Shown here in pieces: positions 4,572 to 5,137 of a stretch of 5,137 bases of DNA (positions are counted from its first letter, which is position 1; every line of letters starts with the position of its first letter). The position numbers were made by a program, and so were the translations under genes. The notes under the pieces were generated by a model. The model had not been told where the DNA came from. It searched no databases and was given only the letters and a program-made list of their open reading frames with translations. This DNA comes from IDS-8 sp964491485 (lineage in GTDB: Bacteria > Pseudomonadota > Gammaproteobacteria > Steroidobacterales > Woeseiaceae), in the NCBI GenBank assembly GCA_964491485.1, contig CAZBGV010000214.1, forward strand, positions 1-5,137, read 5' to 3'.

Positions 4572-5137
4572 ATGATGAAGGCTTCGCAAGCAACCCGAAT
4601 CGACGACACCGTGTCGGACGAGGCCCTCGACTGGCTCATCGAATTCGATGCCGGCGACGTTTCGCCCGAGGACAACGCGCGATTCATCCGCTGGTTGAAC
4701 CAGAGCCCGGCGCACCGGGAGGCGTTCGAGAGCCTGCGGAGTAAGTGGCAGCAGATCGACGTCGTGCAGCGGCTGCGCACCGAAAAGGTGGATGCCGACG
4801 TCATCGGCAAATGGTCGCGGCGGCGGCAGCTGCGCCGCCGCATCCTGCCCCTGGCGGCGGCTGCTGCGGTCGTGGGCGTTATGGTAGCGTTATGGCTCCT
4901 GCGGGCGCCGTCGACGTTCGAGGCGGAGTACTTCACGAGCATCGGTGAGCAGCAGGTCATTGCTCTTCCCGATGAGTCGCGAGTCACGCTGAACACCAAT
5001 AGCCAGATCGAGGTGCACTACACCCCTGGTGAACGCCGCATCAGGCTGTTGCAGGGAGAGGCTCTGTTCGAGGTGGCTCGGGCACCTTCGCGCCCGTTCA
5101 CCGTCGCCGCGGGCGACGGCATCCTGAGGGCGGTAGG
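4572..5137 (+). CDS. FecR-family anti-sigma/sensor protein, 3'-truncated by the window edge
   Basis: The frame is open from ATG 4572 to the window end (188 complete codons). An in-frame TGA at 4569-4571 abuts the ATG, so the start can only be this ATG or the next codon, also ATG. Residues about 15-60 are a DUF4880-type cytoplasmic domain (DEALDWLIEFDAGDVSPED...WLNQSPAHREAFESLRSKW) expected to hold the sigma factor. Arginine-rich QLRRR then precedes a membrane helix at about 91-110 (ILPLAAAAAVVGVMVALWLL). The periplasmic FecR domain follows, with TLNTNSQIEVHY and the hallmark RLLQGEALFEVA...RPFTVAAGDG. FecR proteins receive a signal from the receptor plug and TonB and control the cognate sigma factor, here the gene just upstream. 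FecR proteins usually have about 320-350 residues, so some 40% is missing. A TonB-dependent receptor gene is expected next. Confidence 0.93.
   Translation, partial: MMKASQATRIDDTVSDEALDWLIEFDAGDVSPEDNARFIRWLNQSPAHREAFESLRSKWQQIDVVQRLRTEKVDADVIGKWSRRRQLRRRILPLAAAAAVVGVMVALWLLRAPSTFEAEYFTSIGEQQVIALPDESRVTLNTNSQIEVHYTPGERRIRLLQGEALFEVARAPSRPFTVAAGDGILRAV

Noticed and set aside
1..5137. CRISPR arrays, tRNA or rRNA genes, insertion sequences
   Set aside because: No regularly spaced repeats, no cloverleaf or rRNA-like segment, and no transposase motif or flanking terminal repeats were seen on either strand.

Overview
The window comes from a high-GC proteobacterial chromosome. The gene set (a FecI/FecR pair with a DUF4880-type FecR, a DUF58 protein, LuxI/LuxR quorum sensing) and a GTAGGAGCCCGC-type REP palindrome suggest a gammaproteobacterium near the Xanthomonadales or Steroidobacterales. 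That placement is inference. No tRNA, rRNA, CRISPR array, transposase or phage gene was seen.

Layout. (1) Bases 1-1002, + strand: the 3' part of a DUF58 gene, probably the end of a MoxR/DUF58 operon lying to the left. (2) Bases 1003-1071: a convergent gap with a REP-like hairpin. (3) Bases 1072-2700, - strand: a complete acyl-homoserine-lactone (AHL) quorum-sensing cassette in the order luxR, luxI, then a 65-residue unknown protein whose GTG start overlaps the luxI stop codon (GTGA). (4) Bases 2701-3133: a 433-base divergent control region. It holds two 16-bp lux-box dyads (CTACCAGATCTGGTAG and CTACCGGATCTGGTAG), each with a -10-like hexamer at class II spacing and pointing opposite ways, plus several other perfect inverted repeats. 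(5) Bases 3134-3796, + strand: a GntR/FadR-type regulator with an eroded metal-binding site. (6) Bases 3797-3988: a gap with a promoter-like element overlapped by a Fur-box-like sequence. (7) Bases 3989-4504 and 4572 to the window end, + strand: a FecI-type ECF sigma factor and the start of its FecR anti-sigma/sensor gene.

How it may work. LuxI makes an AHL, LuxR binds it, and the complex is predicted to act on the two lux boxes. Box 1 would switch on luxR-luxI-orf65 (positive feedback) and box 2 would switch on the GntR gene. The GntR protein would then be a quorum-controlled second-tier regulator and might feed back on the same intergenic region. FecI/FecR, probably iron-controlled through Fur, would drive a TonB-dependent receptor gene expected just beyond the right edge. 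The most novel parts are the uncharacterised 65-residue gene coupled to luxI and the symmetric two-box divergent promoter with a structured luxR leader.
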